DNA of 64,000 bases from Scatomorpha sp964345235 (GTDB lineage Bacteria; Bacillota; Clostridia; Oscillospirales; Oscillospiraceae): contig CAYFQE010000006.1 in assembly GCA_964345235.1 (NCBI GenBank), forward strand, positions 3,653 through 67,652. Direction: 5' to 3'. Shown here piece by piece: positions 35,508 to 44,218 of this stretch. Numbering within the stretch: position 1 is the stretch's first letter; each line of letters opens with the position of its first letter. The translations under genes and the position numbers were made by a program. Under the pieces are notes generated by a model that saw only the letters and a list, made by a program, of their open reading frames with translations, made no database searches and was not told the origin of the DNA.

Positions 35508-35758
35508 TTTAAAAACCTCACATAAATAAAATAGAAAAAGCGCCCCGAGATTCTCAGGGCGCATAAACGCGGTACCACCTGAGTTTCGCATAAGCGACAC
35601 TCAACGCTCGATAACGGGAGCATACGGAGAAGCTTACTAAAAAGTTTCAGCCTCTCTGCTCATGGCCGACTTCGGCGAGATCTCGCAAAAAGCTCTCAGC
35701 ATACGCTTTCTCTCTGTGTGCGGATTTCTTCGCTTACTACTGCCAATCACAGCATTTG
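35508..35758 (-). promoter_or_regulatory. T-box leader of valS
   Basis: The leader contains the conserved T-box core AGGTGGTACCGCG (35580-35568). It is followed by a terminator hairpin, GCGCCCTGAG with CTCGGGGCGC and a U run (about 35562-35534). Upstream are AGTAAGCGAAG, GCAGAGAGGCTGAAAC and CTCCCGTTATC, which belong to stem I and the linker of T-box RNAs. Uncharged tRNA should pair with the core and favour the antiterminator, switching on valS. The gene context predicts a Val specifier; I could not place the specifier codon by eye. Confidence 0.92.
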
Positions 35759-35765
35759 CTATGTG

Positions 35766-35794
35766 ATTATATATACTTTTTAAGGATATATCAA
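35766..35794 (-). promoter_or_regulatory. Promoter of the valS T-box transcript
   Basis: On the minus strand TTGATA (35794-35789), a 17-bp spacer and TATAAT (35771-35766) lie directly upstream of the T-box leader. Confidence 0.8.
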
Positions 35795-35825
35795 GAGCTG
35801 AATACATTTTGTGAGTGTAAAGTTT

Positions 35826-37898
35826 TTATAGTCCTTTTTCGGATATAAGTATATTAGCTCGGTTTTCGATAAGCTCTACTGTTTTTTCAAGCTCTCTCTG
35901 CCCTAGAAAATATGGTTCTGCCTCCTCTAATATTATGCTCCGCAGACTTGTGTCAGGCTTCTCGACTATTTTTATATTTGTTAAAAGCTTTTTGAGTATT
36001 TCGGCATCTTCTTCTGTATAATCAAGAGATTCTGCTTTCGCCAGCCTTATTGTATCGTCAATTTTCTTCTCGGAATTTGTTTTATTTAGAGTGAAAGAAT
36101 AATCGTCTTTGTAGATTAAAATCTCGCGTACAAACTCCCATGCGCTGTCTTCGCTTTTTGAGCTTTTTAAAATGCTGAAAAACGGCATAAACTGAGTTTT
36201 AGCGTAGCATCCCGAAGAGTTCTTGCCTGGAAACCCAAGAATAGTGATATCATCTGTGTTCTTAATGCTTTTTATTTCAGATAAATCAGTGGGTCTCATA
36301 ATTTCAAAAAATGAAATATTATAATTTATAACCTTTTCCGAAATCTCAAACCATTTAATAAGCGCTTCTTTATCAATTTTTCTTGCCCCTTGTTCACCTA
36401 TAAGAATATCTTTTTCTATAACAGGAAGAGCAGATTTAAAAAACATCTTAGGTTCAATGCCGTTGCCAGTTGTGTTAGTCCCGGCTTTTTTTAGGATTTC
36501 TTCAAATTCTGCAAAGTTTGAATAGGGAATAAGTTTATCTCCTGCATTAGGCACAGCCAAGGTCATAATACTGAAACTCATCGGAAGCATAAACAGACCG
36601 TCATCATTTTTAAATTCGTTAAGAATATTAATATAAAGCTCGTTCGGTGTAATTTTTTCATCAGTCTCGATGTGAGGCGTAAGGTCGGCAAGAACTTGAT
36701 TGTTGTATGCAATTTTCGGCATTTTGCTTACATCAAGAATATCGGGTGCTTTTCCCGCAAGTATTTCCGTACAGAGTTTTTCGGCATTTGAGCCGTCAAA
36801 AAGAACATGCTCTATTTTGTATTTATCGTTATTTTGATTGAATTTTTTTAACATCATGTTTATGTAACCGCCGGAGAAGTTAGACATATAGGTCAAGCGC
36901 TCTTTCATAGGCACAAGCTTAGGCTCGAGCTTTATAATTGAAAAACTCTCCCCACGAATATAAATATGATCATCTGTAATTATTGGTTGTATTGCAGGAT
37001 ACATTCCCGTTGAGCCTATATCAGCCCATTTAAATAAACTTCGTTTTTCGCCGGTTTCGACTGAAATTATATTCATACCACCGGCATCCGAAAAAAGAAT
37101 ATCCCTGCTGTTGCTTATGCTGTTTCCCATTAAGCAGTAATATGTGTCTGCTCTCATCGTTATCGCATCCGTTGTGTTTCCTTCAAATAAATCTTTAATA
37201 TTAATACATTCAAGTCCGGATTTTGTGCTGAAAAATACCGCATATATAGCATCTACCGTTGTGCACATTTGTATAAAACGGTAATCAGGATTTCCCAGTT
37301 TAATTTTTTTTATTATATCGCCACTTTCAATATCAATAAGCTGTAGATAACCCTCAAGCTTCCACACAAGCAGATTGCCCTCGTAAAAACTGATAAAGAA
37401 CTCATTAATGCCTTCGTCGCTAAATGTTATGGGGACGATATTTTCCACTACATTGTTTTCAATTATGCAAAAACTGTATTTTCCATCTTTGCATAGAAGC
37501 AGACAAGTCTTTTCATCATCGCCACACAAGGCCTCGATAAAATAACCTTCGGGAACAAACTTAACTTCTTCGAAAGAATTGTCTTTATGGTATTTCCAAA
37601 GACTGCAGCTCTCAGCAAGCTTTTGCATTTTTGAGTTTAAGTCTTTAACACAAAGTGCATAAAAGTAATCGCCACACATGCAATATTGCGCAACTACGCC
37701 GGCCGAGCTGGGAGGATGTAAACTTTCGCTTACAAAGTATGTGAGCTCTCCTGTTTCCCCCAAAATAAGCTCAGTTTTATCATACTGCGCTTGAGTAGTA
37801 TGATTTTCATGGACAAAGTCGGGTTTTTCACTTGTCTGACACGCCGCCAGTGAAAAAAGTATTATTAAAATAAGAATTACGCTGAGAATTCTTTTCAT
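35826..37898 (-). CDS. Extracellular solute-binding lipoprotein with N-terminal propeller-like region
   Basis: Large lipoprotein (690 aa). The signal peptide ends in LAAC, with the lipid Cys at residue 20. Residues about 45-330 are beta-rich with repeated short blades (for example SLWKYHKDNSFEEV, NIISVETGEKRSLFKW) and look like a propeller. Residues about 335-680 resemble ABC sugar-binding proteins of the SBP_bac_1 type (LKKFNQNNDKYKIEHV, EILAGKAPDILDVS, LADLTPHIE, SAWEFVREIL). Start ATG 37898 follows AAGGAG. No permease or ATPase gene is nearby, so either the partners are elsewhere or it is a sensor. Function open. Confidence 0.75.
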   Translation of the reverse strand: MKRILSVILILIILFSLAACQTSEKPDFVHENHTTQAQYDKTELILGETGELTYFVSESLHPPSSAGVVAQYCMCGDYFYALCVKDLNSKMQKLAESCSLWKYHKDNSFEEVKFVPEGYFIEALCGDDEKTCLLLCKDGKYSFCIIENNVVENIVPITFSDEGINEFFISFYEGNLLVWKLEGYLQLIDIESGDIIKKIKLGNPDYRFIQMCTTVDAIYAVFFSTKSGLECINIKDLFEGNTTDAITMRADTYYCLMGNSISNSRDILFSDAGGMNIISVETGEKRSLFKWADIGSTGMYPAIQPIITDDHIYIRGESFSIIKLEPKLVPMKERLTYMSNFSGGYINMMLKKFNQNNDKYKIEHVLFDGSNAEKLCTEILAGKAPDILDVSKMPKIAYNNQVLADLTPHIETDEKITPNELYINILNEFKNDDGLFMLPMSFSIMTLAVPNAGDKLIPYSNFAEFEEILKKAGTNTTGNGIEPKMFFKSALPVIEKDILIGEQGARKIDKEALIKWFEISEKVINYNISFFEIMRPTDLSEIKSIKNTDDITILGFPGKNSSGCYAKTQFMPFFSILKSSKSEDSAWEFVREILIYKDDYSFTLNKTNSEKKIDDTIRLAKAESLDYTEEDAEILKKLLTNIKIVEKPDTSLRSIILEEAEPYFLGQRELEKTVELIENRANILISEKGL

Positions 37899-37979
37899 AT
37901 TTATTCTCCTTGAGTCAAAAAAGTACAGCATCCGGTGCAGTGTTAAAGGGTTAAACTTGTCTTATAGCAAAAGAAAAAA

Positions 37980-38333
37980 TTATGGATTAATTGAATATGG
38001 CTCAACTCCGGGAGGGTTGTCAAATTGGATATAATATTCGGGAACATATCCTGCTTTCCCAAAATTGTTGCCACTCGTCATTTTTATGTGCCGCCAATAC
38101 ATTCCATCCTCAATAGGACGCACATTGCTTTTCAATTCAAACCTATCACCATACCAAAGCAGTCCGCCGGAGGGATATGAAGAACCTGCGCCTGAATATA
38201 AATGAATGCCGTTGCCGGTAATTATTCCGGTCGGAGTAGGAATCAAATTTGGTTGCTCGTAAGAACCAAAGACATATGCCGACATAGAAAACATCAACAC
38301 TACTATGAGTAGTAAAGAAAGCAATTTCTTCAT
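37980..38333 (-). CDS. Small secreted SH3-like protein
   Basis: Exported protein (117 aa). The signal peptide is MKKLLSLLLIVVLMFSMSAYVFG, with likely cleavage after AYVFG, and there is no lipobox. The mature part has an SH3b-like pattern (GIHLYSGAGSSYPSGGLLWYGD, WRHIKMTSGN, KAGYVPEYYIQF), as in wall-binding or bacterial SH3 domains. The start at 38333 gives the classic signal peptide; an ATG four codons upstream directly abuts AGGA. It lies about 80 bp upstream of the solute-binding lipoprotein gene, in the same direction. Confidence 0.65.
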   Translation of the reverse strand: MKKLLSLLLIVVLMFSMSAYVFGSYEQPNLIPTPTGIITGNGIHLYSGAGSSYPSGGLLWYGDRFELKSNVRPIEDGMYWRHIKMTSGNNFGKAGYVPEYYIQFDNPPGVEPYSINP

Positions 38334-38345
38334 TATTATACACAT

Positions 38346-38597
38346 TCCTATTAGATTTTAAACTGTACGCGGATGCCGTTTGTTAAAATATACACAACAT
38401 TAAATTAAAAGTCCAGTAAGAACATATATTTATTATTAAATAATATTTACATAGATGTTATAAAAATCGCAAGAAATTACTGTGGCTGTGTTCAAAAGAG
38501 CTTTTTAAGTAAAACAGATGTGGTTAATTTCTGAAATATAGACATGTTCGACTCATGTTTATACTATCTATATTTAGCAGAATTTAACATGTATAAG
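38346..38597. other. Non-coding AT-rich spacer
   Basis: No gene is seen here. On the minus strand a weak promoter for the small secreted protein is possible: TGGACT (38415-38410), a 17-bp spacer and TATATT (38392-38387). The rest is AT-rich with no clear structure. Confidence 0.4.
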
Positions 38598-38638
38598 AAA
38601 ACTCCCCTTGATAGATTATGTCTAACAAAAGGAGTTTT
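38598..38638 (-). terminator. Terminator of the TrxB-like gene
   Basis: Stem AAAACTCC (38598-38605) with GGAGTTTT (38631-38638), extended by G-U and A-U pairs inside. On the minus strand it ends in TTTTCTT. It lies just downstream of the flavoprotein gene. Confidence 0.65.
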
Positions 38639-38662
38639 AAGCATTTATTTTAGGAAATCTGA

Positions 38663-39475
38663 TTATTTAATCGAATCCAAATATTTAACCGCCGAAAGCG
38701 CGGCCACATTGCCTTCACCAACGGCTTTGCCTATCTGATAGGGAAGACCAACACAGTCGCCCGCGGCAAACACACCGGGAAGGTTGGTGGACATATCTCT
38801 GTTCACGACTATATCTGCGCCGTTAAACTCAAGGTCGGGGAGAAGCTTTCCGGGCGCTACAGAGGGTCTTAGAATAAACACTGCCGCAACATCATAGCGC
38901 ACTCCGTCGGCTATGAGCGCCTCAAGTTTATCAGAGCCTACTATTTCAAACTTTTTGGCGCGCTTCGAGTCGAAAAATTCAACTTCGCAGTTTATCGAGC
39001 GTAAAAATTCGGCCTCCTCGTGAGCTTCTGCGCTAAGTCCTATAACGGCAACCTTCTTGTCTCTATAGAGCATACCGTCGCAGGTTGCGCAGTAGCTGAC
39101 GCCCAAGCCCAAAAATTCATCTTCACCCGGATATGGCTTTGCCCGGCTTACGCCTATACCTATAATGATTGACTTCGCTTCAAAAAAGTCGGAGCCCGCA
39201 GCAACGCCAAAGCTCTCGCCGTAGGGCATAATGGCTGTGACTACACCTGTTTTAATTTCAATACCCAGAGATTTGACATGGCTTTCAAAGGTTTCCAAAA
39301 GTTCTTTGCCGCTTATTTGGGGAAGTCCCAAATAGTTGTCAACCTGCTCCGCCTTATATAAAAGGGAATTTTCAGGCGCCGAGCTTATTACAAGACACGA
39401 CTTATTGCGTCTGTTTGCCGTGAGCGCGGCCGAAAGACCCGCAGGTCCGCCGCCGATTATACATATATCATACAT
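38663..39475 (-). CDS. Thioredoxin reductase-like flavoprotein lacking the NADPH-site motifs
   Basis: Flavin-dependent disulfide reductase of the TrxB family (270 aa, about 40 shorter than usual). The FAD-binding GGGPAGLSAA is at residues 8-17, the redox pair CATC at Cys129/Cys132, and the C-terminal FAD motif is GVFAAGDC. The expected NADPH motifs are degenerate: GLSAEAHEEA (145-154) replaces GxGxxA, and FDSKR stands where HRR is expected. The same losses are known in the ferredoxin-dependent flavin thioredoxin reductase of clostridia, so ferredoxin may be the donor here. Thioredoxin itself is encoded at 62933. Start ATG 39475 after AAGGAGG. Confidence 0.85.
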   Translation of the reverse strand: MYDICIIGGGPAGLSAALTANRRNKSCLVISSAPENSLLYKAEQVDNYLGLPQISGKELLETFESHVKSLGIEIKTGVVTAIMPYGESFGVAAGSDFFEAKSIIIGIGVSRAKPYPGEDEFLGLGVSYCATCDGMLYRDKKVAVIGLSAEAHEEAEFLRSINCEVEFFDSKRAKKFEIVGSDKLEALIADGVRYDVAAVFILRPSVAPGKLLPDLEFNGADIVVNRDMSTNLPGVFAAGDCVGLPYQIGKAVGEGNVAALSAVKYLDSIK

Positions 39476-39523
39476 AACTTAAGCCTCCTTTTCTTCAATT
39501 AATTATATCGTGAGCGGAGATTC

Positions 39524-39552
39524 TTGTAAACCTCCCGCAATAAATGTATAAT
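39524..39552 (+). promoter_or_regulatory. Promoter of glnS
   Basis: TTGTAA (39524-39529), a 17-bp spacer and TATAAT (39547-39552) lie about 30 nt upstream of the glnS start. Confidence 0.7.
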
Positions 39553-39581
39553 AACAAGAAAATGCTGAAAGGGCTTTAAAT

Positions 39582-41240
39582 ATGGAAGAGAGCAGAAATT
39601 TTATCGAAGTAATAATAGACGAGGAGCTCAAAGATGGCGGCAGATGTGAGGGACAAACTCTTCACACCCGTTTTCCGCCCGAGCCTAACGGTTATCTTCA
39701 TATAGGGCATTGCAAAGCCATGGTCATAAACTTCGGGCTGGCCGAACAGTATGGCGGTTTGTGCAATCTGCGCATGGATGACACAAATCCCGAAAAAGAA
39801 GAGCACGAATTTGTTGAAGCCATAAAGGAAGACATTCACTGGCTCGGCTACGACTGGGGCGACAGGTTCTACTTCGGCTCCGACTATTTTGAGCAGACTT
39901 ATCTCTATGCCGAGGAGCTCATAAACAAAGGCCTCGCTTATGTTTGTGAATTGAACGCCGAAGAACTCAGCAAAAATAGGGGAGATACTCAAACTCCTGC
40001 CGTAAGCCCTTATAGGGATAGAGATAAAGAAGAGAGCTTGGATTTATTCAGGCGTATGAGGGCAGGAGAGTTTCCCGAAGAAAAATACACTCTCAGGGCT
40101 AAGATAGACCTTGCCTCAGGCAACTTCAATATGAGAGACCCCGTTCTCTATAGAATCAGATATGTAGAACACCACAGGCATAAAAACAAGTGGTGCATAT
40201 TCCCGATGTATGATTTTGCTCACCCCATACAGGATGCCATAGAGGGAATAACTCACTCGCTCTGCTCATTGGAATACGAGGATCACAGACCGCTCTATGA
40301 TTGGGTTATCGACAATGTAAGCGTACCTCACAAACCCAGGCAGATAGAATTTGCAAGACTGGGAATGAACTATACGGTTATGAGTAAGCGCAGACTGCGC
40401 CGTCTTGTTGAGGAGGGCTATGTTTCCGGATGGGATGACCCCAGAATGCCCACACTCTGCGGTCTAAGGCGCCGCGGCTATACTCCCGATTCCATAAAAA
40501 ATTTCTGCAAGAGAATAGGCGTAACTAAGGTAAACAATGTAATAGAACACAGCTTTCTCGAGTTTTGCCTAAGAGAAGACCTAAACGAAAAAGCGGAGAG
40601 AGTTATGGCTGTTTTAAAGCCGATAAAGCTTACGGTAAGAAATTACCCCGAGGGCAAGAGCGAACTTTTCGATGTCGAAAATAATCCGACAGACGAAAGC
40701 GCCGGAATGCGAAAAGTCAGTTTTTCCAAAAACCTCTGGATAGAAGCGGATGACTTTATGGAAGAGCCCGTAAAAAGATATAACAGACTCTATGTCGGCA
40801 ACGAGGTAAGACTCAAGGGCGCGTACATAGTCAAATGTGTTGATTTTAAGAAGAACGAAGCGGGTGAGGTGGAAGAAGTCATTTGTGAATACGATCCCGA
40901 GAGCAGGGGAGGCAATGCGGCCGATGGCAGAAAGGTAAGAGGCACAATCCACTGGGTAAATGCGGCAGATGCCTTGGATGCTGAAGTCAGAATTTATTCA
41001 AATCTATTCCTCAATCCCGAGCCAGAAGCCTCGGACAAGGACTTTATCGAGTCCATAAATCCCGATTCCCTCGAGATAATAGAAAACGCCAAGCTTGAGC
41101 GCTCCTTAGAGAATGCCAGGCCAGGCGAAAGTTTCCAGTTTTTAAGAATGGGCTATTTTACACCCGATTTGGATTCGAGTAGAGAAAAGTTCGTTTTCAA
41201 TCGATCGGTTGCGCTTAAAGACAGCTTCAAGCCAAATTAA
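39582..41240 (+). CDS. glnS: Glutaminyl-tRNA synthetase
   Basis: GlnRS (552 aa, full length). RFPPEPNGYLHIGHCKAM contains the HIGH motif, NLRMDDTNPEKEEHEFVEAI and WLGYDWG are GlnRS signatures distinguishing it from GluRS, and VMSKRRLRRLVEEG is the KMSKS region. A full anticodon-binding beta-barrel domain follows (VRNYPEGKSELFDVENNP, SFQFLRMGYF). Most Firmicutes make Gln-tRNA by amidating Glu-tRNA; direct GlnRS is less common there and probably derives from an old transfer. Its composition looks like that of its neighbours. The last 14 bp overlap the convergent pyridoxal kinase gene. Confidence 0.96.
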   Translation: MEESRNFIEVIIDEELKDGGRCEGQTLHTRFPPEPNGYLHIGHCKAMVINFGLAEQYGGLCNLRMDDTNPEKEEHEFVEAIKEDIHWLGYDWGDRFYFGSDYFEQTYLYAEELINKGLAYVCELNAEELSKNRGDTQTPAVSPYRDRDKEESLDLFRRMRAGEFPEEKYTLRAKIDLASGNFNMRDPVLYRIRYVEHHRHKNKWCIFPMYDFAHPIQDAIEGITHSLCSLEYEDHRPLYDWVIDNVSVPHKPRQIEFARLGMNYTVMSKRRLRRLVEEGYVSGWDDPRMPTLCGLRRRGYTPDSIKNFCKRIGVTKVNNVIEHSFLEFCLREDLNEKAERVMAVLKPIKLTVRNYPEGKSELFDVENNPTDESAGMRKVSFSKNLWIEADDFMEEPVKRYNRLYVGNEVRLKGAYIVKCVDFKKNEAGEVEEVICEYDPESRGGNAADGRKVRGTIHWVNAADALDAEVRIYSNLFLNPEPEASDKDFIESINPDSLEIIENAKLERSLENARPGESFQFLRMGYFTPDLDSSREKFVFNRSVALKDSFKPN

Positions 41241-42090
41241 AATAGGCCTCAACCTTATTCGTGTATTCACATAAAGCGGGTTCAAAGTCGGTGCCGAATC
41301 TTCTCTCCTTGCCACTTGCATAGGTGTGAGATATGCTGCTGTCAACAAGCTCTGATGCGAGTTTTAAAGCGGACTCGGTGTCGGCGCCTCTGGTAATCAG
41401 CGCCGAAAAGGATGAGGTGAATATATCTCCGGCACCATAGAAAATGCCGGATCTTAATGGCCTGAAAGCAGTAAAAACAGTGTTTCTTTTTGAGTCATAA
41501 ACAATGGTTCCGATTTTTTTATCATCGGGATGTATGCCGCTTATGGCGATTATCGGCACATTTAGATTTTTGAGACCCGACAAGACCTTCTCCACAAACT
41601 TCTTTGTGTGAGGGGGTTTTTTATACTCTACGCCTGCTAAAAATGCGGCCTCGGTTATATTGGGGCATATAACATCAGCGTTTTTCGAAAGTTCTCTCAA
41701 GGCATCACACATGTTTTCATCAAAGCCGCTGTAAAAAACACCGTTATCAGCCATTATCGGGTCAACAAAAATGAGGGTGTCGTCATTTCTGCACAGCTCA
41801 AAAACTTTCTTAACCATGCCAACCTGTTCCACAGAGCTTATGTAGCCGCTGATAATTCCGTCAAACTTAACACCAAGGCTTTTCCAGTGTTTGGCTATCG
41901 AAACAATCTCTGCGCCCAAGTTTAAAAAGGTGTAGCCTTCAAATTCACCTGTGTGTGTCGAGAGGAGCGCAGTGGGGAGAGCAGCGCACTCCACTCCGCT
42001 TGAAGATACAACGGATATGTTGACAGTGAGCGAGCACTTGCCGACTCCCGATATGTCGTTAATAGCGAGAACTCTTTTAAGCTTGTTCAT
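41227..42090 (-). CDS. pdxY: Pyridoxal/pyridoxamine kinase
   Basis: PfkB/ribokinase superfamily kinase of the PdxK/PdxY type (287 aa), phosphorylating B6 vitamers to salvage pyridoxal phosphate. RVLAINDISGVGKCSLTVNI at the N terminus, LPTALLSTHTG, VDPIMADNG, CPNITEAAFLAG and the catalytic FYGAGDIFTSSF are family motifs. The start ATG 42090 has AAGGGG 5 nt upstream; the frame extends further but with no ribosome site. The exact vitamer preference cannot be told. Confidence 0.9.
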   Translation of the reverse strand: MNKLKRVLAINDISGVGKCSLTVNISVVSSSGVECAALPTALLSTHTGEFEGYTFLNLGAEIVSIAKHWKSLGVKFDGIISGYISSVEQVGMVKKVFELCRNDDTLIFVDPIMADNGVFYSGFDENMCDALRELSKNADVICPNITEAAFLAGVEYKKPPHTKKFVEKVLSGLKNLNVPIIAISGIHPDDKKIGTIVYDSKRNTVFTAFRPLRSGIFYGAGDIFTSSFSALITRGADTESALKLASELVDSSISHTYASGKERRFGTDFEPALCEYTNKVEAYFNLA

Positions 42091-42147
42091 CCTAAACCCC
42101 TTAAAATAAATAAGTTTACCATGGCATGATACCATAAATATCAAAAT

Positions 42148-42180
42148 AAAAAAACGGCATACGAATTTTTCCGTATGCCG
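42148..42180 (-). terminator. Terminator of the flavodoxin-like gene
   Basis: A 9-bp stem CGGCATACG (42155-42163 with 42172-42180) is followed by seven U on the minus strand (42154-42148). Confidence 0.85.
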
Positions 42181-42197
42181 AAAGCGATTTTTTGTTT

Positions 42198-42698
42198 TTA
42201 GCGGGCCTTATACCAGTCAATAACCGGCTGGAGGTTTTCCAAGCATACACAACTGTAGCCCTCTGTGCACATTTTATATGTGGCTTCCTGAGCGGGAGTG
42301 AGAGTGCCTGCTTTTTCCAGCCTTCCGATGATTTCCTTGACCTTTACCTGCATTATCAGCTTGTTAGGTCCCTTCAGCTTGTTGATATCAAATCCGCCCT
42401 GCAAATAGAAAACCTTGGTCGAAGCGGGAATTTTGCACTTGCCGGTGATTTTTGAAACAATTTCCGGGGTGTCGGGACCCATGCCAACGCCTATCGTTGC
42501 GATGAGATTCAGCTCTTTATCAGCCTTTTTATACCCGACTACAGCATCGGCAAAAATCCAGCCAAAAAAGATAGCGTCGTTTCCCCTATGAACTTCAGGG
42601 AGTTCATCAATACTATAGACATTCAAGTCGAGTGCATCCGCAAGCAGTTCTGCATAGGCCTTACTGTATCCACTATTGGATTTATAAACGATAATCAA
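42198..42698 (-). CDS. Flavodoxin-domain protein
   Basis: Flavodoxin-like protein (166 aa). The N-terminal IIVYKSNSGYSKAYAELLADAL is the FMN phosphate-binding loop pattern (S/T-x-x-G-x-T/S-like), and DAIFFGWIFADAVVGYKKA and IATIGVGMG follow the fold. A C-terminal helical part (LTPAQEATYKMCTEGYSC) is extra. Electron transfer partner unknown; resembles the flavodoxin_5 type. TTG start at 42698 with AGGAGG 7 nt upstream; a nearby ATG runs into a stop after two codons. Confidence 0.8.
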   Translation of the reverse strand: MIIVYKSNSGYSKAYAELLADALDLNVYSIDELPEVHRGNDAIFFGWIFADAVVGYKKADKELNLIATIGVGMGPDTPEIVSKITGKCKIPASTKVFYLQGGFDINKLKGPNKLIMQVKVKEIIGRLEKAGTLTPAQEATYKMCTEGYSCVCLENLQPVIDWYKAR

Positions 42699-42791
42699 AA
42701 CATTACCTCCTGTTTTTTTTCATTAACTTCCCTTATTTTAACATATATTAAATGATAATTAAAGGTCGAAAATCGAAAAACGGAATATGTA

Positions 42792-43031
42792 TCAGATTTC
42801 TTTATACATTGCCTTGGCGTCATCTTTGTTTTTTCCCGCATCTAGTGACTCGACAGATATTTTTAGCTTAGTGTTGCCGAAATCAAGCTCGAGAATATCC
42901 CCCTCTTTAACTTCAGAAGAGGGCTTTGCGATTTTTGAATTAATCGAAACCTTGCCGAGCTCACAAAACTCCTTGGCAACGGTTCTTCTTTTTATAAGCC
43001 TCGACAGCTTAATAAATTTGTCTAATCTCAA
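42792..43031 (-). CDS. rqcP: S4-domain RNA-binding protein RqcP
   Basis: Small S4 protein (79 aa) matching RqcP/YabO, which works with RqcH in ribosome-associated quality control (poly-Ala tailing on stalled 50S subunits). MRLDKFIKLSRLIKRRTVAKEF and GKVSINSKIAKPSSEVKEGD are the S4 core; the acidic-basic tail is short. TTG start with AGGA 8 nt upstream. In many Firmicutes it sits near mazG or divIC; here it stands alone, divergent from gap. Confidence 0.9.
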   Translation of the reverse strand: MRLDKFIKLSRLIKRRTVAKEFCELGKVSINSKIAKPSSEVKEGDILELDFGNTKLKISVESLDAGKNKDDAKAMYKEI

Positions 43032-43088
43032 ATCATTTTTCCTGTTTTAAAAAATAAATTTCATTCAATATAGGGTATTAGATTGAAC

Positions 43089-43116
43089 TTGTCAAGCTTT
43101 TGTATTACAATAATTA
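43089..43116 (+). promoter_or_regulatory. Possible promoter of gap
   Basis: TTGTCA (43089-43094), a 16-bp spacer and TAATTA (43111-43116) lie about 30 nt before the gap start. The -10 is weak. No CggR-type operator was recognised. Confidence 0.4.
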
Positions 43117-43146
43117 AGCAATTAACTTATCAAACGGAGGTATTTT

Positions 43147-44166
43147 ATGAGTATTAAAATTGCCATAAACGGTTTTGGCAGAATCGGCCGCCTGGTTTTC
43201 AGAGCTGCCTGCTTTAGAGATGAATTCGATATCGTTGCAGTCAATGCACCTGATAAATCGGCAGAGATGGTTGTTTACGCAGCCAAGTACGATACAGTGC
43301 ACGGCAGATTTAACGGAGAAATAAAGGCCGGAGAAGACGGCAAGAGTATCGTTGTAAATGGGAAAAACATTCCTCTTCTCAGCCAAAGAGATCCCGGAAA
43401 GCTTCCTTGGGCAGAGATGGGTGTAGACTATGTTATCGAGTGCACGGGTGCATTCCTCACAAAAGAATCCGCGCAACCGCATCTGGATGCCGGTGCAAAG
43501 GTAGTGGTGCTTTCAGCGCCGTCTAAGGACGACACGAAGATGTTTGTCTGCGGCGTTAACCTCGATGAGTACACCGAGGATATGACAGTCGTATCCAACG
43601 CATCCTGCACAACCAACTGCCTTGCCCCCCTTGCCAAGGTTATAAACGACAACTTCGGCATTATAGAGGGACTTATGACAACAGTTCACGCAGGCACAGC
43701 CACACAGAGTGTTGTCGATAGCTTTTCCAAGAAAAACTGGAGACTTTCACGCTCCGTTTTCGGGAATATTATTCCCTCCACCACCGGCGCTGCCAAGGCA
43801 GTCGGCAAGGTAATTCCTTCGCTCAAGGGCAAGCTCACCGGTATGAGCATGAGAATTCCCACGGCGGATGTGTCCATCGTCGATCTCACTTGCAGGCTTG
43901 AAAAGGGCGCTTCTTACGACGAGATTTGCGCCGCAGTGAAGAAAGCTTCCGAAAACGAAATGAAAGGCATAATCTCTTATGTCGATGAAGAGGTTGTCTC
44001 TTCCGACTTTATCACAGACCCCCATACCTGCATTTTTGATGCAACAGCCGGCATAGGCCTTAACGACAACTTTGTAAAACTCATTGCATGGTATGATAAC
44101 GAGTGGGGCTTCAGCGAGAAAATGCTTGACCTCACAGCTCATATTGATAGCGTAAGAAGCAAGTAA
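43147..44166 (+). CDS. gap: Glyceraldehyde-3-phosphate dehydrogenase, type I
   Basis: GAPDH (339 aa), the NAD-dependent glycolytic enzyme making 1,3-bisphosphoglycerate. IAINGFGRIGRLVFRA binds NAD, SNASCTTNCLAPL carries the active-site Cys (about residue 155), and RIPTADVSIVDLT and WYDNEWGFSEKMLDL are signatures. ATG after CGGAGGTATTTT. It is a single gene with its own terminator; pgk and tpi are not adjacent. Confidence 0.97.
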   Translation: MSIKIAINGFGRIGRLVFRAACFRDEFDIVAVNAPDKSAEMVVYAAKYDTVHGRFNGEIKAGEDGKSIVVNGKNIPLLSQRDPGKLPWAEMGVDYVIECTGAFLTKESAQPHLDAGAKVVVLSAPSKDDTKMFVCGVNLDEYTEDMTVVSNASCTTNCLAPLAKVINDNFGIIEGLMTTVHAGTATQSVVDSFSKKNWRLSRSVFGNIIPSTTGAAKAVGKVIPSLKGKLTGMSMRIPTADVSIVDLTCRLEKGASYDEICAAVKKASENEMKGIISYVDEEVVSSDFITDPHTCIFDATAGIGLNDNFVKLIAWYDNEWGFSEKMLDLTAHIDSVRSK

Positions 44167-44188
44167 AACAAAATACAGTTAAACAAAT

Positions 44189-44218
44189 AACCCTCTGCGG
44201 ATTTATCCGCAGAGGGTT
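44189..44218 (+). terminator. Terminator of gap
   Basis: A 14-bp stem AACCCTCTGCGGAT with its complement (44189-44202 / 44205-44218) is followed by a short T-rich tail. Confidence 0.85.
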
